Shown here: one piece after another, positions 38,325 through 48,666 of the stretch
Layout: each line of letters starts with the position of its first letter
How positions within the stretch are numbered: the first letter of the stretch is position 1
Source: Erythrobacter sp. YJ-T3-07
GTDB lineage: Bacteria; Pseudomonadota; Alphaproteobacteria; Sphingomonadales; Sphingomonadaceae
Assembly: GCF_015999305.1 (NCBI RefSeq)
Contig: NZ_JAEAGP010000001.1
Span: 930,001 to 994,000 of the forward strand
Direction of reading: 5' to 3'
DNA: 64,000 nucleotides
The notes under the pieces: generated by a model
Told to the model about the DNA's origin: nothing
The model's input: the letters and a program-made list of their open reading frames with translations, nothing else
Database searches by the model: none
Program-made: the position numbers and the translations under genes

Positions 38325-38382
38325 GAAGGGTGGCCCAGACGGGGTGGCTCTTCGTGGCTCTTTCGCATCGGTAGACTAGGAC

Positions 38383-38694
38383 ATGGACGCACAGAATATC
38401 CGTATTCGCCTCAAGGCCTTCGACCACCGCGTGCTCGACCAGGCAACGGGCGAGATCGCGGATACTGCACGCCGCACCGGCGCGCTCATCCGTGGACCTA
38501 TTCCCCTGCCGACGCGCATCGAGAAGTTCACCGTGAACCGCGGCCCGCACATCGACAAGAAGTCGCGCGAGCAGTTCGAGGTGCGCACCTACAAGCGGCT
38601 GCTCGACATCGTGCAGCCCAACGCCCAGACGGTCGACGCGCTGATGAAGCTGGACCTCGCCGCGGGCGTGAACGTTGAAATCAAGCTGGCTTGA
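38383..38694 (+). CDS. rpsJ: 30S ribosomal protein uS10
   Basis: A 103-residue protein with [19 protein letters not shown] and the conserved [15 protein letters not shown] loop. uS10 is part of the 30S head and also NusE in antitermination. It is the first gene of the S10 cluster. Its start is preceded by a weak GACTAGGAC; no clear promoter was identified in the 58 bases after the terminator. Confidence 0.98.
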   Translation: MDAQNIRIRLKAFDHRVLDQATGEIADTARRTGALIRGPIPLPTRIEKFTVNRGPHIDKKSREQFEVRTYKRLLDIVQPNAQTVDALMKLDLAAGVNVEIKLA

Positions 38695-39016
38695 TTTTGG
38701 CTGCCCGGCCAGGCCGGGTGCTGGTCCTTCCGGTCGGACCCTAAACGACCGGACGATTTTTCAAGTCCGCCTCGTGCGGCACGGGTTCTCGCTTCTGCGA
38801 GGGTCGCGTTCGGAAGGCCTTCGGGTCTTCTTCACTTGAGATACCGCCGGAGCATGCTCCGGGCTGCGTCTCCCGTCTCGCGCTTCATGCCTTCTTGCAT
38901 GGGCGCAATCAGCCCGGACGGGCGATGCATCAAAACTTCGGGCTGGGGTCGTTGATAACGGCCCGTCACGCACGGCGGGAATGGTCCCTTCGTGCCTCTG
39001 GTTTAGGAGTTTAACG
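38695..39016 (+). promoter_or_regulatory. Hairpin-rich leader between rpsJ and rplC with attenuator-like pair
   Basis: 322 bases without a gene, unusually long inside an S10 operon. CCGGTCG (38730-38736) pairs with CGACCGG (38746-38752) followed by TTTTT (38757-38761), a terminator-like hairpin; a competing stem GGTCC (38723-38727)/GGACC (38736-38740) cannot form at the same time. Further hairpins: CCCGGCC/GGCCGGG (38704-38718), CTCGC/GCGAG, a GGAGCATGCTCC palindrome and CATG..CATG. The pattern fits a regulatory leader for rplC onward or an internal terminator. No ribosomal-protein leader family was recognised. Confidence 0.5.
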
Positions 39017-39853
39017 ATGCGCACTGGCGTAATCGCCAAGAAGGTCGGGATGACCCGCCTGTTTCAGGAAGACGGCCGGCACGTTCCCGTGACCGTGCTC
39101 GCTCTGGAAGGGTGCCAGGTCACCGCCAACCGCACCGCCGACCGTGATGGCTACTGGTCCGTCCAGGTCGGTTCGGGTGAAGCGAAGCAGAAGAACGTCA
39201 ACAAGCCGCAGCGCGAAGCTTTCGCGAAGGCGGAAGTTGGCCTGAAGATGAAAGTCGCGGAATTCCGCGTCGAGGGTGAGGACGCGCTCCTTCCCGTCGG
39301 TGCGACGATCACCGCTGATCACTTCATCGCCGGCCAGAAGGTTGACGTGCAGGGCTACACGCAGGGCAAGGGCTTTGCCGGCGCGATGAAGCGCTGGGGC
39401 TTCGGCGGTCTGCGCGCCACGCACGGCGTTTCGCTGTCGCACCGTTCGCACGGTTCGACCGGTAACCGGCAGGATCCGGGCCGCGTGTTCAAGAACAAGA
39501 AGATGGCCGGCCACATGGGCGACCGTCAGCGCACGCAGCAGAACCTCGAAATCGTCCGCACGGACTCCGAGCGTGGCCTGCTGTTCGTAAAGGGCTCCGT
39601 GCCCGGCGCGAAGAACAGCTGGATGCTGGTTGCCGACGCGGTGAAGCTGCCGATGCCGGCCGATGCGCCGTTCCCCGGTGCGATGCGCCGCAACGCCGAC
39701 GAGTTCTCGAGCGACGATGCCGATGCCGGCCTGGTCGAGAGCGGGGCGGAGCACGAGGTTCACACCGAAGTGACGCCCGAGCAGCAGGAAAAGCTGATGC
39801 AGCAGCAGGATGCCGGGGCTGACGCCGAAGGCACCGAAGGCAAGGAGTCCTGA
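39017..39853 (+). CDS. rplC: 50S ribosomal protein uL3
   Basis: A 278-residue uL3 starting [18 protein letters not shown], with the central [19 protein letters not shown] extension that reaches the peptidyl transferase centre. It is longer than E. coli L3 by an acidic, Gln-rich C-terminal tail of about 40 residues ([16 protein letters not shown]), as in other sphingomonads. Translation start ATG 39017 has TAGGAG upstream. Confidence 0.98.
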   Translation: MRTGVIAKKVGMTRLFQEDGRHVPVTVLALEGCQVTANRTADRDGYWSVQVGSGEAKQKNVNKPQREAFAKAEVGLKMKVAEFRVEGEDALLPVGATITADHFIAGQKVDVQGYTQGKGFAGAMKRWGFGGLRATHGVSLSHRSHGSTGNRQDPGRVFKNKKMAGHMGDRQRTQQNLEIVRTDSERGLLFVKGSVPGAKNSWMLVADAVKLPMPADAPFPGAMRRNADEFSSDDADAGLVESGAEHEVHTEVTPEQQEKLMQQQDAGADAEGTEGKES

Positions 39854-39855
39854 TC

Positions 39856-40479
39856 GTGAAGATCGCGGTACAGAAAATCGACGGCGGTAAGGCCGGCGAG
39901 ATCGAGCTCAACGATGCCGTGTTCGGTGTCGAGCCTCGCGCCGACATCCTTCACCGCGTGGTGACGTGGCAGCTGGAAAAGCGCCGCGCGACCGCCCGCC
40001 CGACGCGCGAGCGTTCGGACGTGGCCCGCACCGGCAAGAAGTTCGGTCGCCAGAAGGGTTCGGGCGGCGCTCGCCACGGCGATCGCGGCGCTCCGATCTT
40101 CATCGGCGGTGGTAAGGCGCACGGCGCCCGCCTGCGCGACTTCAACCCGTCGCTGAACAAGAAGATCCGTTCGCTCGGCCTGCGCATGGCGCTGTCGAGC
40201 AAGGCCAAGGACGGCCTGGTCATCGTCGACAGCCTCGAGCTGAAGGACGCCAAGACCAAGGCTCTCAAGGGTCACTTCGAAAAGGCCGGTTTCAACGGCA
40301 AGGTGCTGGTGATCGACGGCGAAAGCGTGAACGACGGTTTCAAGATGGCTGCGGGCAACCTGCCCGGCGTCAACGTGATCCCGGCGATCGGCGCCAACGT
40401 CTACGACATCCTGAAGCACGATACGCTGGTCCTCACCAAGGATGCGGTCGAAAAGCTGGAGGCGCGCTTCAATGGCTAA
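39856..40479 (+). CDS. rplD: 50S ribosomal protein uL4
   Basis: A 207-residue protein starting at GTG 39856, two bases after rplC. The internal loop [19 protein letters not shown], which lines the exit tunnel, is present. In E. coli uL4 represses the S10 operon; whether it does so here through the leader upstream of rplC is not known. Confidence 0.97.
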   Translation: MKIAVQKIDGGKAGEIELNDAVFGVEPRADILHRVVTWQLEKRRATARPTRERSDVARTGKKFGRQKGSGGARHGDRGAPIFIGGGKAHGARLRDFNPSLNKKIRSLGLRMALSSKAKDGLVIVDSLELKDAKTKALKGHFEKAGFNGKVLVIDGESVNDGFKMAAGNLPGVNVIPAIGANVYDILKHDTLVLTKDAVEKLEARFNG

Positions 40480-40780
40480 GAAGCAGGAAATCGACGCGCG
40501 GCACTACGACGTGATTCTCGCGCCGCACATCACCGAAAAGGCGACGCTCGCGAGCGAGAACAACGCAGTGGTCTTCAAGGTGGCGAACGACGCCACGAAG
40601 CCGCAGATCCGCGATGCGGTGGAAGCGCTGTTCGACGTCAAGGTGACCGGGGTGAACACCATCGTCACCAAGGGCAAGGTCAAGCGCTGGCGGGGCAAGC
40701 CCTACCGTCGCAACGACATGAAGAAGGCGATCGTGACGCTCAAGGACGGCGATTCCATCGACGTCACGAGCGGCATCTGA
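40472..40780 (+). CDS. rplW: 50S ribosomal protein uL23
   Basis: A 102-residue protein from ATG 40472, overlapping the end of rplD by 8 bases, so the two are translationally coupled. The body ([13 protein letters not shown]) and the [15 protein letters not shown] tail are typical. It sits at the exit tunnel and is the trigger factor/SRP docking site. Confidence 0.97.
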   Translation: MAKKQEIDARHYDVILAPHITEKATLASENNAVVFKVANDATKPQIRDAVEALFDVKVTGVNTIVTKGKVKRWRGKPYRRNDMKKAIVTLKDGDSIDVTSGI

Positions 40781-40797
40781 GGAGCTAGGACGGAACC

Positions 40798-41634
40798 ATG
40801 GCACTCAAGAATTACAAGCCGACCAGTCCGGCCCGTCGCGGCCTGATCCTGGTCGACAAGTCCGGCCTCTACAAGGGCAAGCCGGTCAAGGCGCTTACCG
40901 AAGGCAAGCGCAAGACGGGCGGTCGCAACAACAAGGGCCACGTCACCAGCCGCGGGATCGCGGGCGGTCACAAGCAGAAGTATCGTTACATCGACTTCAA
41001 GCGCCGCAAGTGGGACGTGGAAGGCACCGTGGAGCGGATCGAATATGATCCCAACCGCACCGCCTTCATCGCTCTGATCAAGTATGCCGACGAAGAGCTG
41101 GCCTACATCATCGCGCCGCAGCGCCTCGCCGTTGGCGACAAGGTGATCGCGGGCGAGCGGGTCGACACCAAGCCGGGCAACGCGATGCCGCTGGGCAACA
41201 TGCCGGTCGGCACCATCATCCACAACGTGGAGATGAAGCCGGGCAAGGGCGGGCAGATCGCCCGTTCGGCAGGCGCCTACGTCCAGCTGGTCGGTCGCGA
41301 CCGTGGCATGGTCATCGTGCGTCTCAACTCGGGCGAGCAGCGTTACCTGCGCGCCGATTGCATGGGTACGGTTGGCGCGGTTTCGAACCCCGACAACCAG
41401 AACCAGAACTTCGGCAAGGCCGGTCGCACCCGCTGGAAGGGCCGTCGTCCGCTGACCCGCGGTGTCGCCAAGAACCCGGTCGATCACCCGCATGGTGGTG
41501 GTGAAGGCAAGACCAGCGGTGGCCGCCATCCGGTGACCCCGTGGGGCAAGCCGACCAAGGGCGCCCGCACCCGCAAGAACAAGCAGACGGACAAGATGAT
41601 CATCCGTTCGCGCCACGCGAAGAAGAAGAGGTAA
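40798..41634 (+). CDS. rplB: 50S ribosomal protein uL2
   Basis: A 278-residue protein with the C-terminal histidine region [20 protein letters not shown] that lies near the peptidyl transferase centre. It starts [20 protein letters not shown]. Between rplW and rpsS, 17 and 8 base gaps. Confidence 0.99.
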   Translation: MALKNYKPTSPARRGLILVDKSGLYKGKPVKALTEGKRKTGGRNNKGHVTSRGIAGGHKQKYRYIDFKRRKWDVEGTVERIEYDPNRTAFIALIKYADEELAYIIAPQRLAVGDKVIAGERVDTKPGNAMPLGNMPVGTIIHNVEMKPGKGGQIARSAGAYVQLVGRDRGMVIVRLNSGEQRYLRADCMGTVGAVSNPDNQNQNFGKAGRTRWKGRRPLTRGVAKNPVDHPHGGGEGKTSGGRHPVTPWGKPTKGARTRKNKQTDKMIIRSRHAKKKR

Positions 41635-41642
41635 TCGCAGCA

Positions 41643-41918
41643 ATGGCACGTTCCGTTTGGAAAGGTCCGTTTGTGGAACTCAGCCTTCTGAAGAAGGCCG
41701 AGGATGCACAGGAAAAGACCAGCACCGCGCCGATCAAGACCTGGTCGCGCCGCTCCACCATCCTGCCGCAGTTCGTTGGACTGACGTTCAATGTCTACAA
41801 CGGCCACAAGTTCATTCCCGTGTCCGTCTCGGAAGAGATGGTCGGCCACAAGCTCGGTGAATTTGCGCCCACGCGCACCTTCCCGGGTCACGCCGCAGAC
41901 AAGAAGGGCAAGCGCTGA
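41643..41918 (+). CDS. rpsS: 30S ribosomal protein uS19
   Basis: A 91-residue protein, [16 protein letters not shown] at ATG 41643, with the [17 protein letters not shown] core. It contacts uS13 in the head and the A-site tRNA region. Its stop overlaps the start of rplV by one base. Confidence 0.98.
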   Translation: MARSVWKGPFVELSLLKKAEDAQEKTSTAPIKTWSRRSTILPQFVGLTFNVYNGHKFIPVSVSEEMVGHKLGEFAPTRTFPGHAADKKGKR

Positions 41919-42295
41919 TGAGCAAGCAGAAAGCTCCCCGTCGCGTCGCCGATAACGAGGCGCTGGCAGTTGGCACCACGATCCGTGGGTCGGCCCAGAA
42001 GCTGAACCTCGTTGCCGAGTTGATCCGCGGCAAGAAGGCTGAAGAGGCGTTGAACATTCTCGCCTTTTCGAAGAAGGCGATGGCCAAGGACGCGAGCAAG
42101 GTGCTCGCCTCCGCGATCGCCAATGCCGAAAACAACCACGATCTCGACGTCGACGCACTGGTCGTCGCCGAAGCGAGCGTGGGCAAGTCGATCACGATGA
42201 AGCGGTTTCACACGCGCGGTCGCGGCAAGTCGACCCGCATCCTGAAGCCCTTCAGCCGCCTGCGCATCGTCGTGCGCGAAGTCGAGGAAGCGTAA
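41918..42295 (+). CDS. rplV: 50S ribosomal protein uL22
   Basis: A 125-residue protein with the extended beta-hairpin region near [20 protein letters not shown] that lines the exit tunnel and is a macrolide-contact site. Start ATG 41918 overlaps rpsS stop. Confidence 0.98.
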   Translation: MSKQKAPRRVADNEALAVGTTIRGSAQKLNLVAELIRGKKAEEALNILAFSKKAMAKDASKVLASAIANAENNHDLDVDALVVAEASVGKSITMKRFHTRGRGKSTRILKPFSRLRIVVREVEEA

Positions 42296-42296
42296 G

Positions 42297-42992
42297 ATGG
42301 GCCAGAAGAGCAATCCGATCGGTCTGCGCCTGCAGATCAACCGCACCTGGGACAGCCGCTGGTACGCCGAAGGGCGTGACTATGCCAAGCTGCTCAAGGA
42401 AGACATCGAGATCCGCAAGCACATCGTGAAGTCGCTGCCGCAGGCCGCGATTTCCAAGGTGGTGATCGAGCGTCCGGCCAAGCTGTGCCGCATCTCGATC
42501 TACGCTGCGCGCCCCGGTGTGATCATCGGCAAGAAGGGCGCCGACATCGAGAAGCTGCGCACGACGCTTTCGCGCATGACCGAAAGCGAAGTGAAGCTGA
42601 ACATCGTCGAGATCCGCAAGCCGGAAATCGATGCCAAGCTCGTCGCCCAGGGCATTGCCGACCAGCTGGTTCGCCGCGTGGCCTTCCGTCGTGCGATGAA
42701 GCGCGCCGTGCAGTCCGCGCTGCGTCTGGGTGCCGAAGGCATCCGGATCACCTGCGGTGGCCGTCTCGGCGGTGCGGAAATCGCGCGCGTCGAATGGTAT
42801 CGCGAAGGCCGCGTGCCGCTTCACACCCTGCGTGCGAACGTCGACTATGCCGAAGCCGAGGCGCTGACCGCGTACGGCATCATCGGCATCAAGTGCTGGA
42901 TCTTCAAGGGTGAGATCCTCGCCCACGATCCGACCGCGCAGGACCGCCTGATGATGGAAGCGCAGACTTCCGGCGTGCGTCCGGCGCGCTGA
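42297..42992 (+). CDS. rpsC: 30S ribosomal protein uS3
   Basis: A 231-residue protein with [16 protein letters not shown], the KH-type [15 protein letters not shown] loop and C-terminal domain. It forms part of the mRNA entry helicase with uS4 and uS5. Confidence 0.99.
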   Translation: MGQKSNPIGLRLQINRTWDSRWYAEGRDYAKLLKEDIEIRKHIVKSLPQAAISKVVIERPAKLCRISIYAARPGVIIGKKGADIEKLRTTLSRMTESEVKLNIVEIRKPEIDAKLVAQGIADQLVRRVAFRRAMKRAVQSALRLGAEGIRITCGGRLGGAEIARVEWYREGRVPLHTLRANVDYAEAEALTAYGIIGIKCWIFKGEILAHDPTAQDRLMMEAQTSGVRPAR

Positions 42993-43013
42993 TTGCAGGA
43001 TTAGGAAAGAACC

Positions 43014-43448
43014 ATGCTGCAACCGAAACGAACCAAGTATCGCAAGGCCTTCAAGGGCCGGATCCATGGCAATGCCAAGGGCGGTACCGAACTGAACTTC
43101 GGCTCTTACGGGCTGAAGGCGATGGAACCCGAGCGGATTACCGCTCGCCAGATCGAAGCGGCCCGCCGTGCGATCACGCGTCACATGAAGCGCCAGGGGC
43201 GCCTCTGGATCCGCGTGTTCCCCGACGTGCCCGTGTCCAAGAAGCCTGCCGAAGTCCGGCAGGGTAAGGGCAAGGGTTCGGTCGAATACTGGGCCGCACG
43301 CGTGAAGCCGGGCCGCATTCTCTTCGAACTCGACGGCGTGTCCGGCCCGCTGGCTGCCGAAGCGTTCGAGCGTGCCGCCATGAAGCTGCCGATCAAGACC
43401 AAGGTTGTCGCGCGTCTGGGCGACACCTCGCACCTGGGAGGCGAATAG
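43014..43448 (+). CDS. rplP: 50S ribosomal protein uL16
   Basis: A 144-residue protein, [19 protein letters not shown], with RIFPD-like [21 protein letters not shown]. It organises the A-site region of the 50S subunit. Its stop overlaps the GTG start of rpmC. Confidence 0.98.
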   Translation: MLQPKRTKYRKAFKGRIHGNAKGGTELNFGSYGLKAMEPERITARQIEAARRAITRHMKRQGRLWIRVFPDVPVSKKPAEVRQGKGKGSVEYWAARVKPGRILFELDGVSGPLAAEAFERAAMKLPIKTKVVARLGDTSHLGGE

Positions 43449-43663
43449 TGAGCACCACCGAAGATCTGCGCGCCAAGAGCGACGACCAGCTGACCGCGGA
43501 GCTTACCGAGCTCAAGCGTGAGGCGTTCAACCTGCGTTTCCAGGCAGCGACCAACCAGCTCGAGCGTCCCGCTCGCGTTCAGGAGGTCCGCCGGACGATC
43601 GCGCGCATCAAGACGCTGCAGAGCGAGCGCACCCGCGCCGCTGCGGCGAAGAGCAAGGCGTAA
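43448..43663 (+). CDS. rpmC: 50S ribosomal protein uL29
   Basis: A 71-residue two-helix protein ([20 protein letters not shown]) beginning at GTG 43448 within TAGTG. It binds near the exit tunnel next to uL23. Confidence 0.95.
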   Translation: MSTTEDLRAKSDDQLTAELTELKREAFNLRFQAATNQLERPARVQEVRRTIARIKTLQSERTRAAAAKSKA

Positions 43664-43673
43664 GGAGTAGACC

Positions 43674-43967
43674 ATGCCCAAGCGTATTCTGATTGGTCGG
43701 GTCACTTCCACCAAGACCGACAAGACCGTGACCGTGCTTGTCGAACGCAAGGTGAAGCACCCGCTGTACGGGAAGATCATCCGGCGCTCGAAGAAGTATC
43801 ACGCCCACGATGAGAAGAACGAGTACGAACTCGGCGACATCGTGCGGATCGAGGAGACCAAGCCGATCTCGAAGACCAAGACCTGGGCCGTGAAGGACCG
43901 GGTCGTCGCGGGTGGCGTGCAGGCGGTTGATGCCGACCTCGACGTCGAAGCCGCGAGCAACAGCTAA
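43674..43967 (+). CDS. rpsQ: 30S ribosomal protein uS17
   Basis: A 97-residue OB-fold protein with [20 protein letters not shown], slightly longer than the E. coli protein at the C-terminus. It binds the 5' domain of 16S rRNA. Confidence 0.97.
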   Translation: MPKRILIGRVTSTKTDKTVTVLVERKVKHPLYGKIIRRSKKYHAHDEKNEYELGDIVRIEETKPISKTKTWAVKDRVVAGGVQAVDADLDVEAASNS

Positions 43968-43984
43968 ACAGACGTTTTAGGAAC

Positions 43985-44005
43985 TGCCGGGCAGCTGTCC
44001 CGGCA
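43985..44005 (+). other. Hairpin between rpsQ and rplN
   Basis: TGCCGGG (43985-43991) pairs with CCCGGCA (43999-44005) with a 7-base loop, 24 bases before the rplN start. No T-run follows, so it is more likely an mRNA processing or protein-binding element marking the S10/spc junction than a terminator. Confidence 0.5.
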
Positions 44006-44028
44006 AGCCAAGAGAAGGAACCGGATCT

Positions 44029-44397
44029 ATGATCCAGATGCAGTCCAATCTCGACGTCGCGGACAACAGCGGCGCAAAGCGCGTCCAGTGCATCAAGGTG
44101 CTGGGTGGCTCTAAGCGTCGGTTCGCGAGCGTCGGCGACGTGATCGTGGTTTCCGTCAAGGAAGCCCAGCCGCGCGCGAAAGTAAAGAAGGGCGACGTTC
44201 ACCGCGCGGTGATCGTTCGCACGAAGAAGGATGTCCGTCGCCCCGATGGCAGCGTGATCCGCTTCGACTCGAACGCCGCGGTGCTCGTCAACAAGAACGA
44301 AGAGCCGATCGGCACCCGTATCTTCGGCCCGGTGGTGCGCGAACTGCGCGGCCGCGGCTTCATGAAGATCATCTCGCTTGCTCCGGAGGTGCTGTAA
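44029..44397 (+). CDS. rplN: 50S ribosomal protein uL14
   Basis: A 122-residue protein, [19 protein letters not shown], with the conserved [16 protein letters not shown] core. First gene of the spc part. Its last base overlaps the rplX start. Confidence 0.99.
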   Translation: MIQMQSNLDVADNSGAKRVQCIKVLGGSKRRFASVGDVIVVSVKEAQPRAKVKKGDVHRAVIVRTKKDVRRPDGSVIRFDSNAAVLVNKNEEPIGTRIFGPVVRELRGRGFMKIISLAPEVL

Positions 44398-44709
44398 TGG
44401 GCATGGCCAAGATCAAGAAGGGCGACAACGTCGTCGTGCTTTCGGGCAAGGACAAGGGCAAGACCGGCACGGTCGCCCAGGTTCTGCCGAAAGACGGCAA
44501 GGTCGTGGTGGAAGGCGTCAACATGATCGCCCGTCACCGCAAGCCGAGCCAGACGAACCCGCAGGGCGGGATCGATCGCTATGAAGCGCCGATGCACATC
44601 GCCAAGGTGGCCCTCGCCGATCCCAAGGACGGCAAGCCCACCCGCGTGCGCATCGAAGAACGCGACGGCAAGAAAGTGCGCGTCGCCGTGAAATCCGGGG
44701 AGACCATCG

Positions 44710-44717
<8 letters not shown>
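44397..44717 (+). CDS. rplX: 50S ribosomal protein uL24
   Basis: A 106-residue protein with a KOW motif ([19 protein letters not shown]). Start ATG 44397 (a second ATG lies at 44403). It overlaps rplE by 8 bases at its end. Confidence 0.97.
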
Positions 44718-45294
<577 letters not shown>

Positions 45295-45337
45295 GCCGCT
45301 CTCCGCTGAAGCAAGAAACGAAGAGAGCTTAAGTCCA

Positions 45338-45643
45338 ATGGCGAAACTGAGTTCCATCAACAAGAACGAGCGTCGTAAGAAGCTCGTCAAGAAGTACGCG
45401 GACAAGTACGCGAAGCTTAAGGCGATTGCCGACGATACCTCGCTCGACGAGAGCGAGCGTCTCATCGCGCGCCTGAAGATGGCTGAAATCCCGCGCAACG
45501 CGAACCCGACCCGGGTTCGTAACCGCTGCTCCACGACCGGTCGCCCGCGCGGCTACTACCGCAAGTTCGGCATCAACCGCATCGAACTGCGGAACCTGGG
45601 CAACAAGGGCATGATCCCTGGCCTGACCAAGTCGAGCTGGTGA
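45338..45643 (+). CDS. rpsN: 30S ribosomal protein uS14
   Basis: A 101-residue long-type (zinc-less) uS14: [20 protein letters not shown] and [18 protein letters not shown], where only one cysteine of the zinc form remains. Placed in the 3' domain of the 30S head. Confidence 0.97.
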   Translation: MAKLSSINKNERRKKLVKKYADKYAKLKAIADDTSLDESERLIARLKMAEIPRNANPTRVRNRCSTTGRPRGYYRKFGINRIELRNLGNKGMIPGLTKSSW

Positions 45644-45654
45644 GGAATCGATAG

Positions 45655-46050
45655 ATGGCTATGACCGATCCCCTGGGTGACATGCTCACCCGCATCCGCA
45701 ACGGCCAGCAGGCGAAGAAGGACTCCGTCCTTTCGCCGGCGTCCAAGCTGCGCGCGAACGTGCTCGAAGTGCTCCAGCGCGAAGGCTACATTCGTGGCTA
45801 CAGCGAAGACGACACCGGCAAGCACAAGGCGCTGCGGATCGAACTGAAGTATTTCGAAGGCGAACCTGCGATCAAGCATGTCGCCCGCGTGTCCAAGCCG
45901 GGCCGTCGCATCTATTCGGCCAGCCGCGAGCTGCCGACGGTGCGCAACGGCCTTGGCATCACGATCGTCTCGACGCCGCGCGGCGTGCTTTCCGACGCGG
46001 AAGCCCGCAGCCAGAACGTCGGTGGCGAAGTGCTGGCGGAGGTGTTCTGA
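45655..46050 (+). CDS. rpsH: 30S ribosomal protein uS8
   Basis: A 131-residue protein with [17 protein letters not shown] and the C-terminal [20 protein letters not shown]. In E. coli it represses the spc operon. Its last base is shared with the rplF start codon. Confidence 0.98.
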   Translation: MAMTDPLGDMLTRIRNGQQAKKDSVLSPASKLRANVLEVLQREGYIRGYSEDDTGKHKALRIELKYFEGEPAIKHVARVSKPGRRIYSASRELPTVRNGLGITIVSTPRGVLSDAEARSQNVGGEVLAEVF

Positions 46051-46583
46051 TGAGCCGCATCGGCAAACGTCCGGTTGCGATCCCGAGCGGGGTCGAGGCC
46101 AAGATCGATAACGGCACCCTTTCGGTGAAGGGCCCCAAGGGCACGCTCACCATGGGCCTGTCGGACCTCGTGTCTTACAAGCTGGAAGACGGCTCGATCG
46201 CGGTCGATCCGGTGAACGACAGCAAGCCTGCACGCAGCCACTGGGGCATGCAGCGTACGATGGTGTCGAACCTGGTCGAAGGCGTGACGGACGGCTTTTC
46301 CAAGACGCTGCAGATCAGCGGTGTCGGTTACCGTGCGAATTCCCAGGGCAAGACCCTGAAGCTGCAGCTCGGTTACAGCCACGACGTCGATCTCACGGTG
46401 CCCGAAGGCCTGAAGGTGGAAACGCCCGATCAGACCACGATCATCATCAGCGGGATCGACAAGCAGGCCGTTGGCCAGTTCGCCGCTGAAATCCGCCGCT
46501 GGCGCAAGCCCGAGCCGTACAAGGGCAAGGGCATCAAGTACCAGGGCGAGTATATCTTCCGCAAGGAAGGGAAGAAGAAGTAA
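46050..46583 (+). CDS. rplF: 50S ribosomal protein uL6
   Basis: A 177-residue protein, [20 protein letters not shown], two L6 repeats, C-terminus [16 protein letters not shown]. It binds near the sarcin-ricin loop and the factor-binding site. Confidence 0.99.
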   Translation: MSRIGKRPVAIPSGVEAKIDNGTLSVKGPKGTLTMGLSDLVSYKLEDGSIAVDPVNDSKPARSHWGMQRTMVSNLVEGVTDGFSKTLQISGVGYRANSQGKTLKLQLGYSHDVDLTVPEGLKVETPDQTTIIISGIDKQAVGQFAAEIRRWRKPEPYKGKGIKYQGEYIFRKEGKKK

Positions 46584-46584
46584 G

Positions 46585-46929
46585 ATGGCAAAGCTTTCCC
46601 TCTTTGAACGCCGCCGCCAGCGCGTGCGCACCGCGCTTCGCAAGAACGCCGGTGGCAAGCCGCGTCTTTCGGTCCACCGCACCGGCAAGCACATTTACGC
46701 GCAGATCATCGACGATGCGGCGGGCAAGACGCTCGCCAGCGCATCGACGCTGGGCGTGAAGGGCTCGACCGCGAATATCGACGCCGCCAAGACGGTCGGC
46801 TCGAGCATCGCGGACGCCGCCAAGAAGGCGGGCGTCACCACGGTCGTGTTCGATCGCGGCGGCTTCCTGTTCCATGGCCGCGTCAAGGCGCTGGCCGATG
46901 CCGCCCGTGAAGGCGGGCTGGAGTTCTGA
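46585..46929 (+). CDS. rplR: 50S ribosomal protein uL18
   Basis: A 114-residue protein beginning [20 protein letters not shown] at ATG 46585, one base after rplF. It binds 5S rRNA. The stop overlaps the start codon of rpsE. Confidence 0.98.
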   Translation: MAKLSLFERRRQRVRTALRKNAGGKPRLSVHRTGKHIYAQIIDDAAGKTLASASTLGVKGSTANIDAAKTVGSSIADAAKKAGVTTVVFDRGGFLFHGRVKALADAAREGGLEF

Positions 46930-47744
46930 TGATGGCTGACGACAACAAGACCCCGGAAACGGAAAACGAAAACGCGACCCCGGTCGCCGAAGCGCAGACC
47001 GAGCATGCGGTAACCAAGGAAGAACCCGCGATCGCGGACACGCCTTCCGAAGCAGCCGACAACCAGTCGCCTGCGCAGGGTGCCGAAGGCCAGCCGCAGG
47101 AACGTCAGGGCCGTGGTGGCCGTGGCGGTCGCGATGGCGGCAACCGCGAAGGTGGCCGTGGCCGCGGTCGCGGTCGTGACGACCGTCGCGGCAAGCGCGA
47201 AGAAGAAGACGACGGCATCATCGAGAAGCTGGTTCACATCAACCGCGTCTCGAAGACGGTGAAGGGCGGTAAGCGCTTCGGTTTCGCCGCGCTCGTGGTG
47301 GTCGGCGACGGCCAGGGCCGCGTCGGCTTCGGCCACGGCAAGGCCCGCGAAGTGCCCGAGGCGATCAGCAAGGCTTCGGCCGCTGCGCGCAAGCACATGA
47401 TCCGCGTCGCCCTCAAGGAAGGCCGCACGCTGCACCACGACGGCAAGGGCCGTTTCGGTGCCGGCAAGGTGACCGTCCGCACCGCGCCTCCGGGTACCGG
47501 CATCATCGCCGGTGGTCCGATGCGCGCCGTGTTCGAAAGCCTGGGTGTGGCCGACGTGGTAACCAAGTCGGTCGGTACGTCCAACCCCTACAACATGATC
47601 CGCGCAACCTTCGATGCGCTGCAGGATCAGAGCTCGCCCAAGTCGGTGGCGCAGCGTCGCGGCAAGAAGGTCGCGGACCTGTTGTCGCGCGGTGGCGCCA
47701 GCGAAGCGGAAGCCGAGGCTGATGCTGCGGCTCTCACGGAGTAA
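46929..47744 (+). CDS. rpsE: 30S ribosomal protein uS5 with long N-terminal extension
   Basis: A 271-residue uS5, about 100 residues longer than the E. coli protein. The conserved part begins near residue 95 ([20 protein letters not shown]). Before it lie an acidic Glu/Gln/Ala-rich stretch (residues about 1-58) and an RGG-rich basic stretch (about 59-90, with [10 protein letters not shown]). The extension is in frame and its ATG overlaps the rplR stop as in a normal operon, so it seems to be translated. uS5 checks translational fidelity and is part of mRNA entry helicase. Sphingomonads and some other alphaproteobacteria have such extensions, but their function is unknown. Confidence 0.97.
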   Translation: MMADDNKTPETENENATPVAEAQTEHAVTKEEPAIADTPSEAADNQSPAQGAEGQPQERQGRGGRGGRDGGNREGGRGRGRGRDDRRGKREEEDDGIIEKLVHINRVSKTVKGGKRFGFAALVVVGDGQGRVGFGHGKAREVPEAISKASAAARKHMIRVALKEGRTLHHDGKGRFGAGKVTVRTAPPGTGIIAGGPMRAVFESLGVADVVTKSVGTSNPYNMIRATFDALQDQSSPKSVAQRRGKKVADLLSRGGASEAEAEADAAALTE

Positions 47745-47750
47745 TCACTG

Positions 47751-47930
47751 ATGGCTAAGATCAAGCTCAAGCAGATCGGCTCGCCCATCCGGCGTCCCGA
47801 AAGCCAGAAGAAGATCCTTATCGGCCTCGGCCTGGGCAAGATGCACCGGGTGGTCGAACTGGAAGATACCCCCGAAGTGCGCGGCGCAATCGCAAAGCTG
47901 CCGCACATGGTGGAGGTGGTCGAGGGCTAA
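47751..47930 (+). CDS. rpmD: 50S ribosomal protein uL30
   Basis: A 59-residue protein, [20 protein letters not shown], with [20 protein letters not shown]. It is short, following rpsE by 6 bases. Present in most alphaproteobacteria at this position. Confidence 0.95.
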   Translation: MAKIKLKQIGSPIRRPESQKKILIGLGLGKMHRVVELEDTPEVRGAIAKLPHMVEVVEG

Positions 47931-47959
47931 ACGGCCCGTCGACTGGAATTGACGGCGGC

Positions 47960-47981
47960 GGCCCGCTCGGTGTAGCGGGCC
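47960..47981 (+). terminator. Hairpin between rpmD and rplO
   Basis: GGCCCGCT (47960-47967) pairs with AGCGGGCC (47974-47981), 6-base loop, followed by GTGTCCATTTTTA. It is a weak terminator or processing site inside the spc operon. Confidence 0.5.
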
Positions 47982-48026
47982 GTGTCCATTTTTATCAGCG
48001 CGAAGAAAAGCGAAAGCGAGTGCATC

Positions 48027-48560
48027 ATGGCATTTAAACTCAACGAGATCAGCGACAACGACGGCGCCCGCAAGGGTCGCATGCGCATCGGCCGGGGCAT
48101 CGGCTCGGGCAAGGGCAAGACCGGCGGGCGTGGCCAGAAGGGCCAGAAGGCCCGTGAAGGCGTCGCGATCAAGGGCTTCGAAGGCGGCCAGATGCCGCTG
48201 CACATGCGGCTGCCGAAGCGCGGGTTCAACAACCCCTTCGGCAAGGACTACGCGGAAGTGAACCTGGGCATGGTCCAGAAGTTCATCGACGCCAAGAAGC
48301 TCGACGCCAAGAAGGACATTGACCACGCAGCGCTCAAGGCTGCAGGCCTGGCCCGCGGCGGCAAGGACGGCGTGCGTCTGCTGGCCAAGGGCGAGCTGAC
48401 CACCAAGGCGACCTTCACGGTGGCCGGCGCCAGCAAGGGCGCGATCGAAGCGGTCGAGAAGGCCGGCGGCAAGGTGGAAGTCATCGCCGCCAAGCAGCCC
48501 GAGCACGAGAAGAAGGCTGCTCGCACCAAGGCGAACAAGGAAGCGGCCTCCAAGGCCTGA
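48027..48560 (+). CDS. rplO: 50S ribosomal protein uL15
   Basis: A 177-residue protein with [19 protein letters not shown] and the Gly-rich [19 protein letters not shown]. It has an Ala/Lys-rich C-terminal tail beyond the usual length. It starts at ATG 48027 rather than an upstream in-frame ATG at 47982. Confidence 0.98.
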   Translation: MAFKLNEISDNDGARKGRMRIGRGIGSGKGKTGGRGQKGQKAREGVAIKGFEGGQMPLHMRLPKRGFNNPFGKDYAEVNLGMVQKFIDAKKLDAKKDIDHAALKAAGLARGGKDGVRLLAKGELTTKATFTVAGASKGAIEAVEKAGGKVEVIAAKQPEHEKKAARTKANKEAASKA

Positions 48561-48572
48561 TTTCGGGTAATC

Positions 48573-48599
48573 GGGCGCGGGGGTTCGACAACCGCGCCC
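48573..48599 (+). terminator. Hairpin between rplO and secY
   Basis: GGGCGCGG (48573-48580) pairs with CCGCGCCC (48592-48599) with an 11-base loop. There is no T-run after it, so it may lower rather than stop transcription into secY. Confidence 0.45.
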
Positions 48600-48666
48600 G
48601 CCACACCTATCTCTCTCTGCGGCAGCCGGCGTAGCCCGGTCGAATTTGCAGGATCACGGTTTTCTC

